Positions 51,601 through 60,131 of a stretch of 64,000 nt of DNA are shown piece after piece. The first letter of the stretch is position 1. Each line of letters starts with the position of its first letter. Origin of the DNA: JAWSVE01 sp050633885 (GTDB lineage: Bacteria > Pseudomonadota > Gammaproteobacteria > Pseudomonadales > Cellvibrionaceae). The notes beneath the pieces are model-generated. The model was not told the DNA's origin, made no database searches, and worked only from the letters and a program-made list of their open reading frames with translations. The DNA is taken from NCBI GenBank assembly GCA_050633885.1, contig JBOEHK010000005.1, positions 310,001 to 374,000 on the forward strand, written 5' to 3'. A program made the translations under genes and the position numbers.

Positions 51601-51791
51601 GTTTGCTGGGCATCATGGGTGCTAATACTTGGGTTTATATCTTGGATGCTCTGCAGGAAAATATTAGTGAAGATGTTGGTAGAGTCGTCCCATGTGACAC
51701 TGAGGTCTTTTAGGGATAGATAGCCGTAGCCTAAACGCATCAAATGCAGGATTGTGGGTATCTTTACTCGCGAATCTTCGTTGAACTTCAT
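48684..51791 (-). CDS. hsdR: Type I restriction endonuclease/translocase subunit
   Basis: Protein of 1035 residues. The N-terminal nuclease has FRPDIILLINGMPLVFIEVKKP (Asp and Glu-x-Lys near 119-139). The SF2 translocase has HTQGSGKTALAYYN (about 313-326), FFLDEVHRSY (about 427), GLTGTPLLGEE, and LLTGFDSPRLKKLYI with LLQTLTRVNR. A helical C-terminus (VSKEQMESNIKALDDIYNKAKELERK) follows. It is the promoter-proximal gene of the hsdR-M-S-darT-darG run. Confidence 0.95.
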   Translation of the reverse strand: MKFNEDSRVKIPTILHLMRLGYGYLSLKDLSVTWDDSTNIFTNIFLQSIQDINPSISTHDAQQTYDEVSLCLENEDLGKAFYEKLIDQSGIRLIDFENFNNNTFNVVTELTYKKDDEEFRPDIILLINGMPLVFIEVKKPNNRDGILAEHKRIQTRFQNKKFRQFVNLTQLMVFSNNMEYDDSSPMPIEGAFYATASYQKPSFNYFREEQEFNLSDLLSTIDDATENTILKDNNLLSIKHSPEFANNKNPNTPTNRICTSLFQRERLAFVLRFALVYVKERTGLQKHIMRYPQLFATKAIEQTLENGIKKGIIWHTQGSGKTALAYYNVKYLSHYFQEKGVIAKFYFIVDRLDLLIQAGKEFKSRGLVVHNIDSREAFAKDIKETAAIHNNTGRMEITVVNIQKFQDDPNVTRNTDYNLSVQRVFFLDEVHRSYNPKGSFLANLEQSDRSSIKIGLTGTPLLGEEYNSKSLFGGYIHKYYYNASIKDGYTLRLIREEIETSYKLSLKKALEEVEILKGNSDKKLVYAYSTFVEPMLDYIVKDFENARIAMNDNSIGGMVVCDSSDQAKEMYKIFQSKYASKLIVKESEQNYLMAAEPTSSYSTGSYNEKKKESSKVDTAAVILHDIGTKKEREQLVDDFKEGKIDFLFVYNMLLTGFDSPRLKKLYIGRVIKSHNLLQTLTRVNRTFKNFSYGYVVDFADIESEFEKTNQNYFKELQSELGDEMEHYSNLFKSQEEIAQEIQEIKEVLFQFDTTNAEVFSQQITQINSRGEMLKITRALNNAKSLYNLIRLSGDYAMLDKLDFKMLTVLSREANNRLTLINTKEALENNVDTANLLNVALEDVIFAFTKIKEGEMVLADELKNTLQKTRECLGGNFDPGDPVFVSLKEELERLFKKKNLSEVSKEQMESNIKALDDIYNKAKELERKNQLLKAKYQNDEKYARLHKRLMEKDPLTDSESKLFEALSGLKAEVDKHIEQNAKMLENEYFVEKMVLRLVVDQFKNKQHIPINASTTKRINSLVVKEYMNEYYGRAAC

Positions 51792-52078
51792 ATTTTAAAA
51801 GAATCCTTTCACAATCCTGCAAGGCTTATAGTCGTTTATTATGTGCCTCTCAAAGGGCGCAACAACAATACAGTATTTTAGTATTTCATAGGTAGACTTA
51901 AAACCTAGATGTACTCGGAAGGCCATCAATGAAGGATCAAGGTGAAGGCTTAAAATGGTTGGATTTAGAGGTGACTTTTTGTTTTAGTAGTACTGATAGT
52001 AGTACCGCAACAAATTAATGACGATAATAGCTACATTATTCAATAGGTTATATAAATAGTTCAGCTCCCGCCGCCGAT
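51792..52078. other. Intergenic: hsdR promoter region and right island border
   Basis: No gene. Contains the leftward hsdR promoter region, the right repeat at 51982-52006, and, just before the terminator, GTTCAGCTCCCGCCGCC (52059-52075), which looks vaguely like a tRNA/tmRNA 3' end but is not followed by a foldable molecule. Confidence 0.45.
51982..52006. repeat. Right island repeat
   Basis: TTTT, AGTAGTACT at 51986 and AGTAGTACC at 51998, again 12 bp apart, match the left array at 38447-38471 at 23 of 25 positions and in the same orientation. They mark the likely right end of the integrative island, about 190 bp beyond the hsdR start. Confidence 0.65.
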
Positions 52079-52112
52079 AAAAAAAAGAGCGGCAAAAGCC
52101 GCTCTTTTTTTT
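52079..52112. terminator. Bidirectional terminator
   Basis: A7 run, stem GAGCGGC - AAAA - GCCGCTC, T8 run. It works in both directions by symmetry and ends the vWA lipoprotein transcript 18 bp beyond its stop. Confidence 0.88.
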
Positions 52113-52129
52113 ATTCGAAATATAATCGC

Positions 52130-53686
52130 CTATTGATTCGAAATAATAATTTGCGATGATTCATTTCTTAAAATATTAGTCAACGTCAGCGTAGCTATAG
52201 CGCCACCAATAGAGTTCACTGTATAGCTTCCATTCCCATTTACAGTTCCAGTACCACCAGAGATAGACCAAGTATAGTCACTGACCGGATCATAGATATC
52301 ATTTACCCAACGCGTTGCAGGCGCAAACGTATTTTCTTCACTGAGTTTAATAGTACCCACATAGTCAGTTGTATTTTGCGGGACATAGCCTGAGATAAAC
52401 TCACCACTTGGGCCAGTGATTTCGACAAGAGACGATAGCTCTTGAGCGGGAGAACCGATAGAAGGGTCCAAGCCTGCCTCTTTATATTCAGAGGTCAATG
52501 AATAAGCAAACTCTGTAGAGCTAGAATCAAAAACGACCGTATGATCACCCAATCTAGGCTGAAAAGCATATCTATACACATACTGATTATTAACATCTAC
52601 TCTCTCAGTCATTGCAGAAATCTGTTGAGTAATAAGGCCTGAGGCAAAACTGTAAGCGCCTCCTGATAGCGTCAGCGACTCCACCGACTCCGATATGTCA
52701 GCAAGGGGTTGATAAGTATTTCCTGGAGTGCTTGAACCCATTACATAATAAAAAACAGGCTTTTCAAGAAACCTCGTCTCACTAGACGAAGCAGCTACAT
52801 ATTTAACGAAAGCTTGGGACTCTACTGCTTTTCGCATTAACTCCTGATCAATCTCCAAAGCGGTGTCAGGACCAGAAGAAAACAAAACTAGCTGACTCAA
52901 AAAAGTTCCATTCAAGCCAACCCAATCATACAAATCATTATCTCCGTCAGAAATAAAATCATATCCATTAGCCGTATCCACATAACGTCCTACCGACTGC
53001 AAAATTGCTTTATGGAGATTACTACTTGAACCCAAACTATTTGCGTTAAAAATTGTAACTACCTGATCCAAAGCATTATTGATATCCGTCGTTACCGTGG
53101 TGAAACCACCCGTTAAATCAGCTATGTCTGTTGCAAAGGCCCACACTACGAAACGCTGACTGCTAATGGTTTCATTGGGATGAGATTGAGCTTGCGCGAC
53201 ATATGCTTTTGCCTCAGCTACAAGCGCCTGAATATCGACCTCATTGACACTACCGCTGACATCAAAAACCAACGCTGTCGATAACAATGTTGGAGCACCA
53301 ATTAACTTTTGTAACTTGGGAAAACTTTCAAAAGAATCTATCTCAATATCATCTACTTTTAAGGAGTAATTTGAAGCGGTAGCCGTCGTTACAGGCAATA
53401 GATTTGAAGAGCTGACAGGGTTTATCAGGTAGGCATCAATATAAGGATACTGGCCATCAATTTGAAACAATCCATCTGATTGAAAACCTGAAAATTCTTT
53501 GTATGCCTCATAAACAGTTAAAGGTAAATAACTAACCCCATCTCCGGTAGCAGAGCTTGGAGGACCACCAGGCGTTACGCTAGAACCTCCTGATGAAGCA
53601 CTATCACTTACAGAACTCCCTCCACAACTGGCTAGCGCCAAAGTACAAATAGCCAAAGAAAGCGCTGTTTTAAATTGGTTACCCAT
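52130..53686 (-). CDS. Lipoprotein with von Willebrand A domain
   Basis: Protein of 518 residues. Signal peptide with lipobox LALASC (lipidated Cys21), a Ser/Gly linker, then a vWA domain with the MIDAS motif DVSGS at 142-146 and following AFATDIADL and SDGDNDLYDWVG. The C-terminal 150 residues are beta-rich (TWSISGGTGTVNGNGSYTV). vWA domains bind ligands through a metal; this one faces the periplasm or the surface. No operon partner is evident. Substrate unknown. Confidence 0.85.
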   Translation of the reverse strand: MGNQFKTALSLAICTLALASCGGSSVSDSASSGGSSVTPGGPPSSATGDGVSYLPLTVYEAYKEFSGFQSDGLFQIDGQYPYIDAYLINPVSSSNLLPVTTATASNYSLKVDDIEIDSFESFPKLQKLIGAPTLLSTALVFDVSGSVNEVDIQALVAEAKAYVAQAQSHPNETISSQRFVVWAFATDIADLTGGFTTVTTDINNALDQVVTIFNANSLGSSSNLHKAILQSVGRYVDTANGYDFISDGDNDLYDWVGLNGTFLSQLVLFSSGPDTALEIDQELMRKAVESQAFVKYVAASSSETRFLEKPVFYYVMGSSTPGNTYQPLADISESVESLTLSGGAYSFASGLITQQISAMTERVDVNNQYVYRYAFQPRLGDHTVVFDSSSTEFAYSLTSEYKEAGLDPSIGSPAQELSSLVEITGPSGEFISGYVPQNTTDYVGTIKLSEENTFAPATRWVNDIYDPVSDYTWSISGGTGTVNGNGSYTVNSIGGAIATLTLTNILRNESSQIIISNQ

Positions 53687-54240
53687 AACTTATTATCCTA
53701 AAGTTACTGTCTAAAGTTGCTTGCTAGACTTAGTTAAGCCATCACAAAATATGAAAACCACGCCTCTTAACTTCACCTGACGTGGTTAAATTACCAACAA
53801 GATGCCTATCAGTAAAGCCAATAAAGATTGTCTTTTCAAGTGAACTCAGAACTCAAAGAACATCCAAAAGCCTATCAATATCATAAAGTTATAACATTTT
53901 TATGAAGATAACCTTAATAAGATTAATACAGTCAAGAGGATACATATAGCCATCCGGACAAGCAACACACTCTGCCACCCACCCATCGCCCAATGCGGCT
54001 ATTCAGTCAATCTTATCCAACGTGGGGCCTCGAATTAACTTAACCCCCCTTAAAACAAGCCTCTCTCACCGGAGTACAACAGAGGAATAAAAGGATGATT
54101 TAAACGGTCCATACATTTTTGTGCCACCCAAAAAGTTGCAGGATTTCTTTTAGAATCGCATCTGAGAGGAATGTGTAGGTCGATTGCCGGATGCAAAGTT
54201 GCACCTAGTCGTTGTCATTTTAAAAAATCTTGGCGTAAAT
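53687..54240. other. Intergenic region of 554 bp
   Basis: No gene that I can support on either strand. It has an inverted repeat AACCACG...CGTGGTT near 53756-53790 and otherwise looks like degraded coding or spacer DNA before the EAL pseudogene. Confidence 0.4.
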
Positions 54241-54830
54241 TTACGGTACGATAATTACATGTATAGAGAAAGTGAGCGTTAATCTCTTAAGCACTTGGTG
54301 TACAGTTAATCCATGAATCATAGAGATAAGAAAATTTGATGCTAAAAGTAAATTTTTTTTAACTCTATTAAATACCAAATCCAGAGGAAATACTGCCTCT
54401 GGAGCAATAACATCTTCGGTCTCTATTCCTTCAGCCACTACGCGAAGATTTAAGTTGTGGGCCATCGTTATAATTGTTCGAACGATAACTTCATCATCAG
54501 GATCTAGCTCTAAATCTTGAATAAAAGACTGATCAATTTTTAGAGTATTGAGGGGTAATTGTTTTAATCGGCTAAGCGATGAATAAGCCTTGCCAAAATC
54601 ATCAATTGAAAATTTTATTCCTAGATTCTGCATTTTAATCAACATACTGTTGATATCCGCGGCTCCGGGACCAAATAATTCTTCAGTAATTTCTAACTCC
54701 AATTTATTACCTGGAAATCCTGAAGCCTCTAATATTTTTTCAAATATCTCACATAGATCTTGTTTAAAAAATTTGCTGAGGACAAATTAACGGCGAGTGT
54801 AATTTCTGGCACTTCACCATCAGAGAATAT
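54241..54830 (-). pseudogene. EAL-domain (cyclic-di-GMP phosphodiesterase) remnant
   Basis: The open part 54241-54702 encodes LELEITEELF, MQNLGIKFSIDDFGKAYSSLSRLKQLPLNTLKIDQSFI and LNLRVVAEGIETED, clear EAL-domain blocks. Upstream, in another frame, lie LAVNLSSANF and then a run of T's where one base is missing (FFKQDLCEIFEK is restored by adding a T). The C-terminal block after IETED is replaced by unrelated sequence. N-terminal domains and the EAL motif itself are gone. A non-functional gene. Confidence 0.85.
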
Positions 54831-55018
54831 GCTTATGCCCAAAAGTTAACAATTTTTATTAACTCTCTAGGTGGCATACGTATTTCGGCCAAGTATTCTG
54901 ACTTGTTTACTCCTCTAGGTATTGCATCAAAAAGTATTTGCAGGTAGCTTTCTATTCCACTTCTCAGGAAGAAAAGACACGATAATATTGGAATATCAAA
55001 GAGAGCGCCGACCTAGCC

Positions 55019-56116
55019 ATGAATACGCCGAAACCCATTTCTGCCACCGACAGCCACTTTATTGACCTTACTCGCTTTTCGATGATAGTGGCACTCGTCA
55101 TTCACCACATTTTTCAGATACCCAGCAGCGGTTTTTACCCTCGCGAAAGCTTATTTCTGGACACGACGACAGCTGCCAATTTACTGAATGCTTTTTTCCA
55201 CTGGGCCAGCATGTCGGCGGTGCCAGTTTTGAGTATCCTTTCTGGTTTTTTATTTTTCTCTAATAGTAAATCTATATCGTCAAAAATCATAAAAAGAGGT
55301 AAGAGTATTTTCTTACCTTGGTTACTCTGGGGCATTATTTGGTTTTCTTTTGCGTATCTTTTATTTGTGGTTGGGAATAGTCGTGGATTATTTGAATGGG
55401 CGAACTATGGCTTTAACAACCCCAGCATTATGACCCTGCTTAATGGTGTACTCGGTATTACTAAGCACCCCTTTGCTTTCCAATTTTGGTTTATTCACGA
55501 TCTGGTACTCACTGTTTTATTAGCACCCGTTATTTTATTTCTTCTGAACCGTATTCCTTATATAGCAACTGGCTTACTAGCGATTGTATGGATACTTAAC
55601 CTTGTCGGCATGCCTTTTTTCTCTGGCAATGTCTTAATGTTTTTTGTCATTGGTAGCTTAATCGCCATTAAAGGATTTTCCTTTGAACAATGTATCAACG
55701 CGCTACTGCCATTCAAGTATTTATTTATCGCGATTCTTACAGCCCTCATATTAGGAAGAACTTACCAATATATTCACCCCGTTCTAGAATCTTACGCTTA
55801 CCTTTGTGTCCTCCGCATCTTCGGTGTACTCACCTGTTTTAGTTTGATTGGAGCCGCGGTAAAAGCATTTCCCGACAGCAATCAAAAAGCAGCCATGCTA
55901 GCAGGCTTTAGCTTTTTCATCTTCGCAACACACTACCCTGTCATCGAAATTGTAAAAACCATCATACAACGCGTTCCATTCCAATCAAGCAGCATCGGGC
56001 AAGTCATTTCATTCCTAGTTATTCCATTAGCGACTGTCATCATCTGTCTTGCGATAGCTAAAATTACAAAAATGATTTTGCCGAAAGTATTTGGGATTTT
56101 GAATGGCGGAAGATGA
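55019..56116 (+). CDS. Membrane acyltransferase family 3 protein
   Basis: Protein of 365 residues with about ten membrane helices. Family features: IDLTRFSMIVALVIHHIFQI with the catalytic-type His-His, SGFLFFSNSKSISSKIIKRGKSIFLPWLLWGIIWF, and FQFWFIHDLVLTVLLAPVI. Such enzymes transfer acyl groups to surface polysaccharides or lipids. It stands alone, upstream of no partner; substrate unknown. Confidence 0.85.
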   Translation: MNTPKPISATDSHFIDLTRFSMIVALVIHHIFQIPSSGFYPRESLFLDTTTAANLLNAFFHWASMSAVPVLSILSGFLFFSNSKSISSKIIKRGKSIFLPWLLWGIIWFSFAYLLFVVGNSRGLFEWANYGFNNPSIMTLLNGVLGITKHPFAFQFWFIHDLVLTVLLAPVILFLLNRIPYIATGLLAIVWILNLVGMPFFSGNVLMFFVIGSLIAIKGFSFEQCINALLPFKYLFIAILTALILGRTYQYIHPVLESYAYLCVLRIFGVLTCFSLIGAAVKAFPDSNQKAAMLAGFSFFIFATHYPVIEIVKTIIQRVPFQSSSIGQVISFLVIPLATVIICLAIAKITKMILPKVFGILNGGR

Positions 56117-56253
56117 ATGATCCTACAATTACAAGCGAGCTAACCTAGCTATGAAACCCTTTCATAGCACTATGAATGTCTGATTTGAAAATTAAATTAA
56201 ATCTTCAATGCTTATTATTTGAAGATTTGAGACGTTTACTTTCAGGAATTAAG

Positions 56254-56802
56254 TTACTCTGACTCATTGATCTTCGACAACAAACACTTATCAGAAAAAA
56301 AAGCATTGATTTCATTGCTTTCAACCCGATATCGCTTTTTCATATCTTCAGTGTAAACATATATTTCGGTAAAAATAGTATAATTTTTACCGACAAAAAA
56401 ACTATACATCTTTTTTATATCATATCTTATGCTTATCTCTCCTTTTGGCTTCAACCTTAAAACTGCTGACTCCTCCGGAAAAGTTTCCAACACCTCCAAA
56501 TAATTAAAATCTACAATATTTCTATATTTTGATTTGCTTCTAGAACCGTATATATGAAATATATTATTATAACTGTTTGTCAAATTGAGAAAGTGACTTG
56601 GAATATAAATTGACTGGTCAGATAGATTTCTCACAACAACAGTAACTGTTTTCAGACATTCGTCATTATTACCCGAAAGCTTTAAGGAAAACATTTTTCC
56701 GCCGTCAAGAGTTTCATATGTCCTGATACTCTCTGGCTGTTTAATTGAAGCTTCACTGCATGCAACCAAAAAAATTGTAAAATAGAGAAAAAAACTTCTC
56801 AT
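56254..56802 (-). CDS. Hypothetical lipoprotein, possible immunity relic
   Basis: Protein of 182 residues with a lipoprotein signal (FLYFTIFLVACSEAS, lipidated Cys at 15). The mature part is a beta-rich domain (CLKTVTVVVRNLSDQSIYIPSHFLNLTNS; LRLKPKGEISIRYDI). No family recognised. Its ATG overlaps the stop of a zincin-type remnant (56799-56966), which suggests a toxin-immunity pair in which the toxin has been lost. Confidence 0.72.
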   Translation of the reverse strand: MRSFFLYFTIFLVACSEASIKQPESIRTYETLDGGKMFSLKLSGNNDECLKTVTVVVRNLSDQSIYIPSHFLNLTNSYNNIFHIYGSRSKSKYRNIVDFNYLEVLETFPEESAVLRLKPKGEISIRYDIKKMYSFFVGKNYTIFTEIYVYTEDMKKRYRVESNEINAFFSDKCLLSKINESE

Positions 56803-56966
56803 CTAATACCCCCCCCTCGTCTCTCTAAATAGCCATGATAGCTATAGACATTATCAGCCAACCCACCTCCTCGTTGATAAAGCGATTTTGCCTCCATCCT
56901 TATTTGTTGAACATTATCTGTCCGAAGGTGGCTCAATCTATTAACGTGGAGCGCCTCATGAAAAAT
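56799..56966 (-). pseudogene. C-terminal remnant of a zincin (HExxH) effector
   Basis: A frame of 55 codons without start reads IFHEALHVNRLSHLRTD, then MEAKSLYQRGGGLADNVYSY and HGYLERRGGGIR. HEALH is a HExxH zinc-peptidase motif. A stop codon directly precedes it and no upstream coding sequence is visible. The last codons overlap the lipoprotein ATG. Confidence 0.45.
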
Positions 56967-57135
56967 TTAGGGGTCAACCCTATTTTATTAAAATAATTCC
57001 TAATCGAGTATTCAAATCCTTTGTTCTCAATGAAATTATTCAACTAAATCATGCAATTGGTATTTCTTTTTATCTATCAGTGTCATTAGGTGATGCTTCC
57101 TTTGGAAAAATATATTATTAAACATTCTCTCACCT
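56967..57135. other. Intergenic spacer
   Basis: AT-rich, no gene; carries the end of the S46 peptidase transcript and, on the minus strand, remnants before the zincin fragment. Confidence 0.4.
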
Positions 57136-59322
57136 TCAATCTACAATCTTCATTTCATTAATCAAGCTAGTTGCACCATCCAAATACTCCATTACCCATA
57201 ACATGTAACGGCTGTCGACAGATATTGCGCGATTTTTCTCGTCATCAAAATCCCAGTCGCCGATGATGCTTTCGTACACGCCGTCAAATAATAAACCCAC
57301 TAATTGTCCTTTTGCGTTCAGGGTTGCTGAGCCAGAATTACCGCCGGTGATGTCTAGTGTCGATAAAAAATTAACAGGAACTGAACTCACATCTTTCGTA
57401 AAATATTTACCGTACTTTTTATCGCGAATTAATTGCAGTTGTTTTTCGGGCGAGTCAAACGGTGTAATGCCGGTGTCTTTTTCTGTAATACCTTCAAGCG
57501 TGGTGAAAGGTATATTATAAATACCATCTTTCGGTTGATTACCTTTTACTGACCCATATGTCATTCGCAAGCTACTATTTGCATCGGAGTATATGGGTTT
57601 TCCTGTACTTCGATTATAAGCGACGAATGCCTCCATATATTTGGCGCGATTCGTTTTTAATTGGCCGGATAATTCTTTATCCGCATTCTCTAATTGTATT
57701 AATTGATCCATTAACTTTACTGCGAACTGAATCATCGGATCTTTACTTTGTTGAAATTCTTCTACGGATTTATTCATCCATGCGAGTCGACTAGCTTCAT
57801 CCTCTAAAGAGGTTTTTTTATACATTTTTTCAATCTTTTTATGCACCGATTTTAGCGTTTTATTCGCCAAAGGTTTATCGTGACTTGATGACACATTATT
57901 TAACTCAAATATATCGTCAATACCGGATAAACGTTCGGACGATTGAATACCTGTATGACGCGAAATTAAATATTCAAAAATAGCTTGATCGACTTCTTTA
58001 TCGTAACTTCTTGAAATACGCTTTAACCATTGGCTAAAACGCGTCATATCTCGGTTTTGAAACCCTGGTTCCCGCTCTTCATCAGGTTTTTGTTTCTCTA
58101 ACGCTAAACGATAAAGGTCGATAGCCACATCTGGCATGACGGCGTAGCGAAAATAACTTTGCCAGAGATCTCTTTTAAACGTTGTTTGGTTTTGCGTTAT
58201 TAACGTATCCAGCTCATCGACGGCAGAACCATAGAGGACTTTTCTGTTGTCGTCAGCCATAAGCCATTGTTTAAATGCGGTTTCTGTTTTTTTCTGACGG
58301 GTTATATAGTCACTACTGTTATAGCTTTTAATCATTGACTGGAAATTTTTTAAATAATTTGCCAAGCCGGCCAGCGTACTTTCATAATTAAGACGAGCTT
58401 GACTGCCTTCTTGCGAGTTGGCTTTGATCACGTCAATAATATCTTCTCTGTAGGTCATCGCTTTTGGATAGTACTTCGTGAACTGATGGGCAATTTCATT
58501 TGCCGTTCGGTATCGACTTGTGCCTCCTGGGTAGCCAGCGGCCATGACAAAATCATTTTCAGAAATACCTTTGGCTGATACTTCTAAAAAATTTTTTGAC
58601 TGGTAAGGGATATTATTTTCATTAAAATCGGCTGGCTCTCCTGTCGGGCTAACGTATGCACGATAAAAACCAAAGTCGCCAGTATGTCGAGGCCACTGCC
58701 AGTTATCGATATCACCACCGTATTTACCCACACTCGTTGCTGGTGCATAAACGAGTCGAATGTCTCGGATTTCTAATCGCTTAATTAAAAAATATTCCAT
58801 GCCATGATGAAAAGCTGACACACTACAGCGGTGCTTTTTGGTTTTTTCGCATGCTTTAATTAATTGCTTTTGATTTTTTTCAATGAGATTGTAGCGTTCC
58901 AAACCACTCATTGAGTTAGCTATCCCCTTTAACACTTTGCTCGTCACATCCGTCATCGCTTCGGTAACATACACTCGCGTACCTGGCGATGCTGGCATTT
59001 CCTCTGTTAATTGTTTCGCGAGAAACCCGTGTTGTAATAAATTATTATTGGTCGTGCTGTTAAATACCACTGAACCATAAACACAGTGATGATTTGTGAC
59101 GACTAAGCCTTTAGGAGATACAAACGATGCGCTACAACCACCCAAGCTCACCACGGCATTGAGTGGAAATTCGTCAAAGCTAGCCATTGTCTCTGGATCA
59201 AGTTGTAGACCCATTTGAATAAGCTCTTCTTTTATTTCAGGCAATTGATAAGGTTGCCACATACCCTCATTGGCCGATGCTGTAAAACTCACCCAAATCA
59301 ATGAGACGATGAAAAAACGCAT
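57136..59322 (-). CDS. S46 family dipeptidyl-peptidase
   Basis: Read from the ATG at 59322, giving 728 residues with signal peptide RFFIVSLIWVSFTASA. Chymotrypsin-like S46 signatures: MWQPYQLPEI at the mature start, AVVSLGGCSASFVSPKGLVVTNHHCVYG with the catalytic His near 78, KYGGDIDNWQWPRHTGDFGFYRAYV with the Asp, and DITGGNSGSATLN with the nucleophile Ser. S46 enzymes (DPP7/DPP11 type) cleave dipeptides from oligopeptides in the periplasm to feed amino acids. Size is normal (about 710-730). Confidence 0.92.
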   Translation of the reverse strand: MRFFIVSLIWVSFTASANEGMWQPYQLPEIKEELIQMGLQLDPETMASFDEFPLNAVVSLGGCSASFVSPKGLVVTNHHCVYGSVVFNSTTNNNLLQHGFLAKQLTEEMPASPGTRVYVTEAMTDVTSKVLKGIANSMSGLERYNLIEKNQKQLIKACEKTKKHRCSVSAFHHGMEYFLIKRLEIRDIRLVYAPATSVGKYGGDIDNWQWPRHTGDFGFYRAYVSPTGEPADFNENNIPYQSKNFLEVSAKGISENDFVMAAGYPGGTSRYRTANEIAHQFTKYYPKAMTYREDIIDVIKANSQEGSQARLNYESTLAGLANYLKNFQSMIKSYNSSDYITRQKKTETAFKQWLMADDNRKVLYGSAVDELDTLITQNQTTFKRDLWQSYFRYAVMPDVAIDLYRLALEKQKPDEEREPGFQNRDMTRFSQWLKRISRSYDKEVDQAIFEYLISRHTGIQSSERLSGIDDIFELNNVSSSHDKPLANKTLKSVHKKIEKMYKKTSLEDEASRLAWMNKSVEEFQQSKDPMIQFAVKLMDQLIQLENADKELSGQLKTNRAKYMEAFVAYNRSTGKPIYSDANSSLRMTYGSVKGNQPKDGIYNIPFTTLEGITEKDTGITPFDSPEKQLQLIRDKKYGKYFTKDVSSVPVNFLSTLDITGGNSGSATLNAKGQLVGLLFDGVYESIIGDWDFDDEKNRAISVDSRYMLWVMEYLDGATSLINEMKIVD

Positions 59323-59340
59323 AATTACCCCCTGTGACAT

Positions 59341-60131
59341 TTAAAGATATTCATTCTTACTTAATACATTCTTGATGCAATAGATTGTTACTGAAAAATT
59401 GTTGCTTGAGACTGATTATTTTAAGCGTTATTACTTGAGACGTTTTGAAAAAATTTCCTTTCAACAAGGTAATCTATTTCTGTTCAATCTATTTCTGTTC
59501 AATGTATTCCCGTTCAATACATTAACGGGAATACATTCGTGTCAACATTATGTCCGTATCGCTTTGTGACATCAGCCTCTCAGGTTCCGCTTATCATGAG
59601 CCCAGAGGTAAAGTCGTGCAAATACCCGTAAGATAAGGCTACAGACGCCAGCTTGCGCTATATAATGCCACGCTTGCTGAATAGTGATTCAGGTTAATCG
59701 ACAATTTAAGCGGTATATGCTTAAGTCTTTCCTCAAAGAAAAGAAAAGTAAAGTCACCGCTAAAGTTCTATTTACATTGTCTACACCCGAATAAGGATAA
59801 GATTCGCGATACAACATGAGTAATCATGCTAGCAGTACTGAATAATAATAACGGACATTTATCTGTAATTAATCATAGCGTCAGATATTTTTAATTTTTT
59901 ATCATCATTTTTATATTCACCGTTCAATTAACTATTCATTGCCAGTGCTGAATTCTCACACTCATCTATAGTGCACCCCTTTAATCGGTTTTCGAGTGGG
60001 TAGCGATGCAATCCAAGCTATTATTTATTGGCTGGTTTTCAATGGTCTTCTCGTGTAGAAGTTTTACCATAGTTAAAAGAAATCAGCACAAAATATAAAT
60101 ATTATAAGTAGATTCCTTCGGAGATACACGA
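59341..60131. other. Long intergenic region between divergent genes
   Basis: About 790 bp, AT-rich, with no supported gene. It holds the repeats above and the promoters of both the S46 gene and the DUF5916 gene. A 30-codon frame at 60006 (MQSKLLFIGWFSMVFSC) exists but I do not trust it. Confidence 0.45.
59471..59537. repeat. Tandem 15-bp repeats merging into a 14-bp inverted repeat
   Basis: Three tandem copies of a 15-mer: AATCTATTTCTGTTC at 59471 and 59486, then a variant AATGTATTCCCGTTC at 59501. The third copy begins a perfect inverted repeat AATGTATTCCCGTT / AACGGGAATACATT (59501-59514, 59524-59537) with a 9-base loop. Confidence 0.75.

Noticed and set aside
57258..57794. Rightward frames inside the S46 peptidase gene
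   Set aside because: Shadows of a well-supported leftward gene.
60006..60098. 30-codon frame with a lipoprotein-like start upstream of the DUF5916 gene
   Set aside because: Very short, poor ribosome site, no homology that I recognise.
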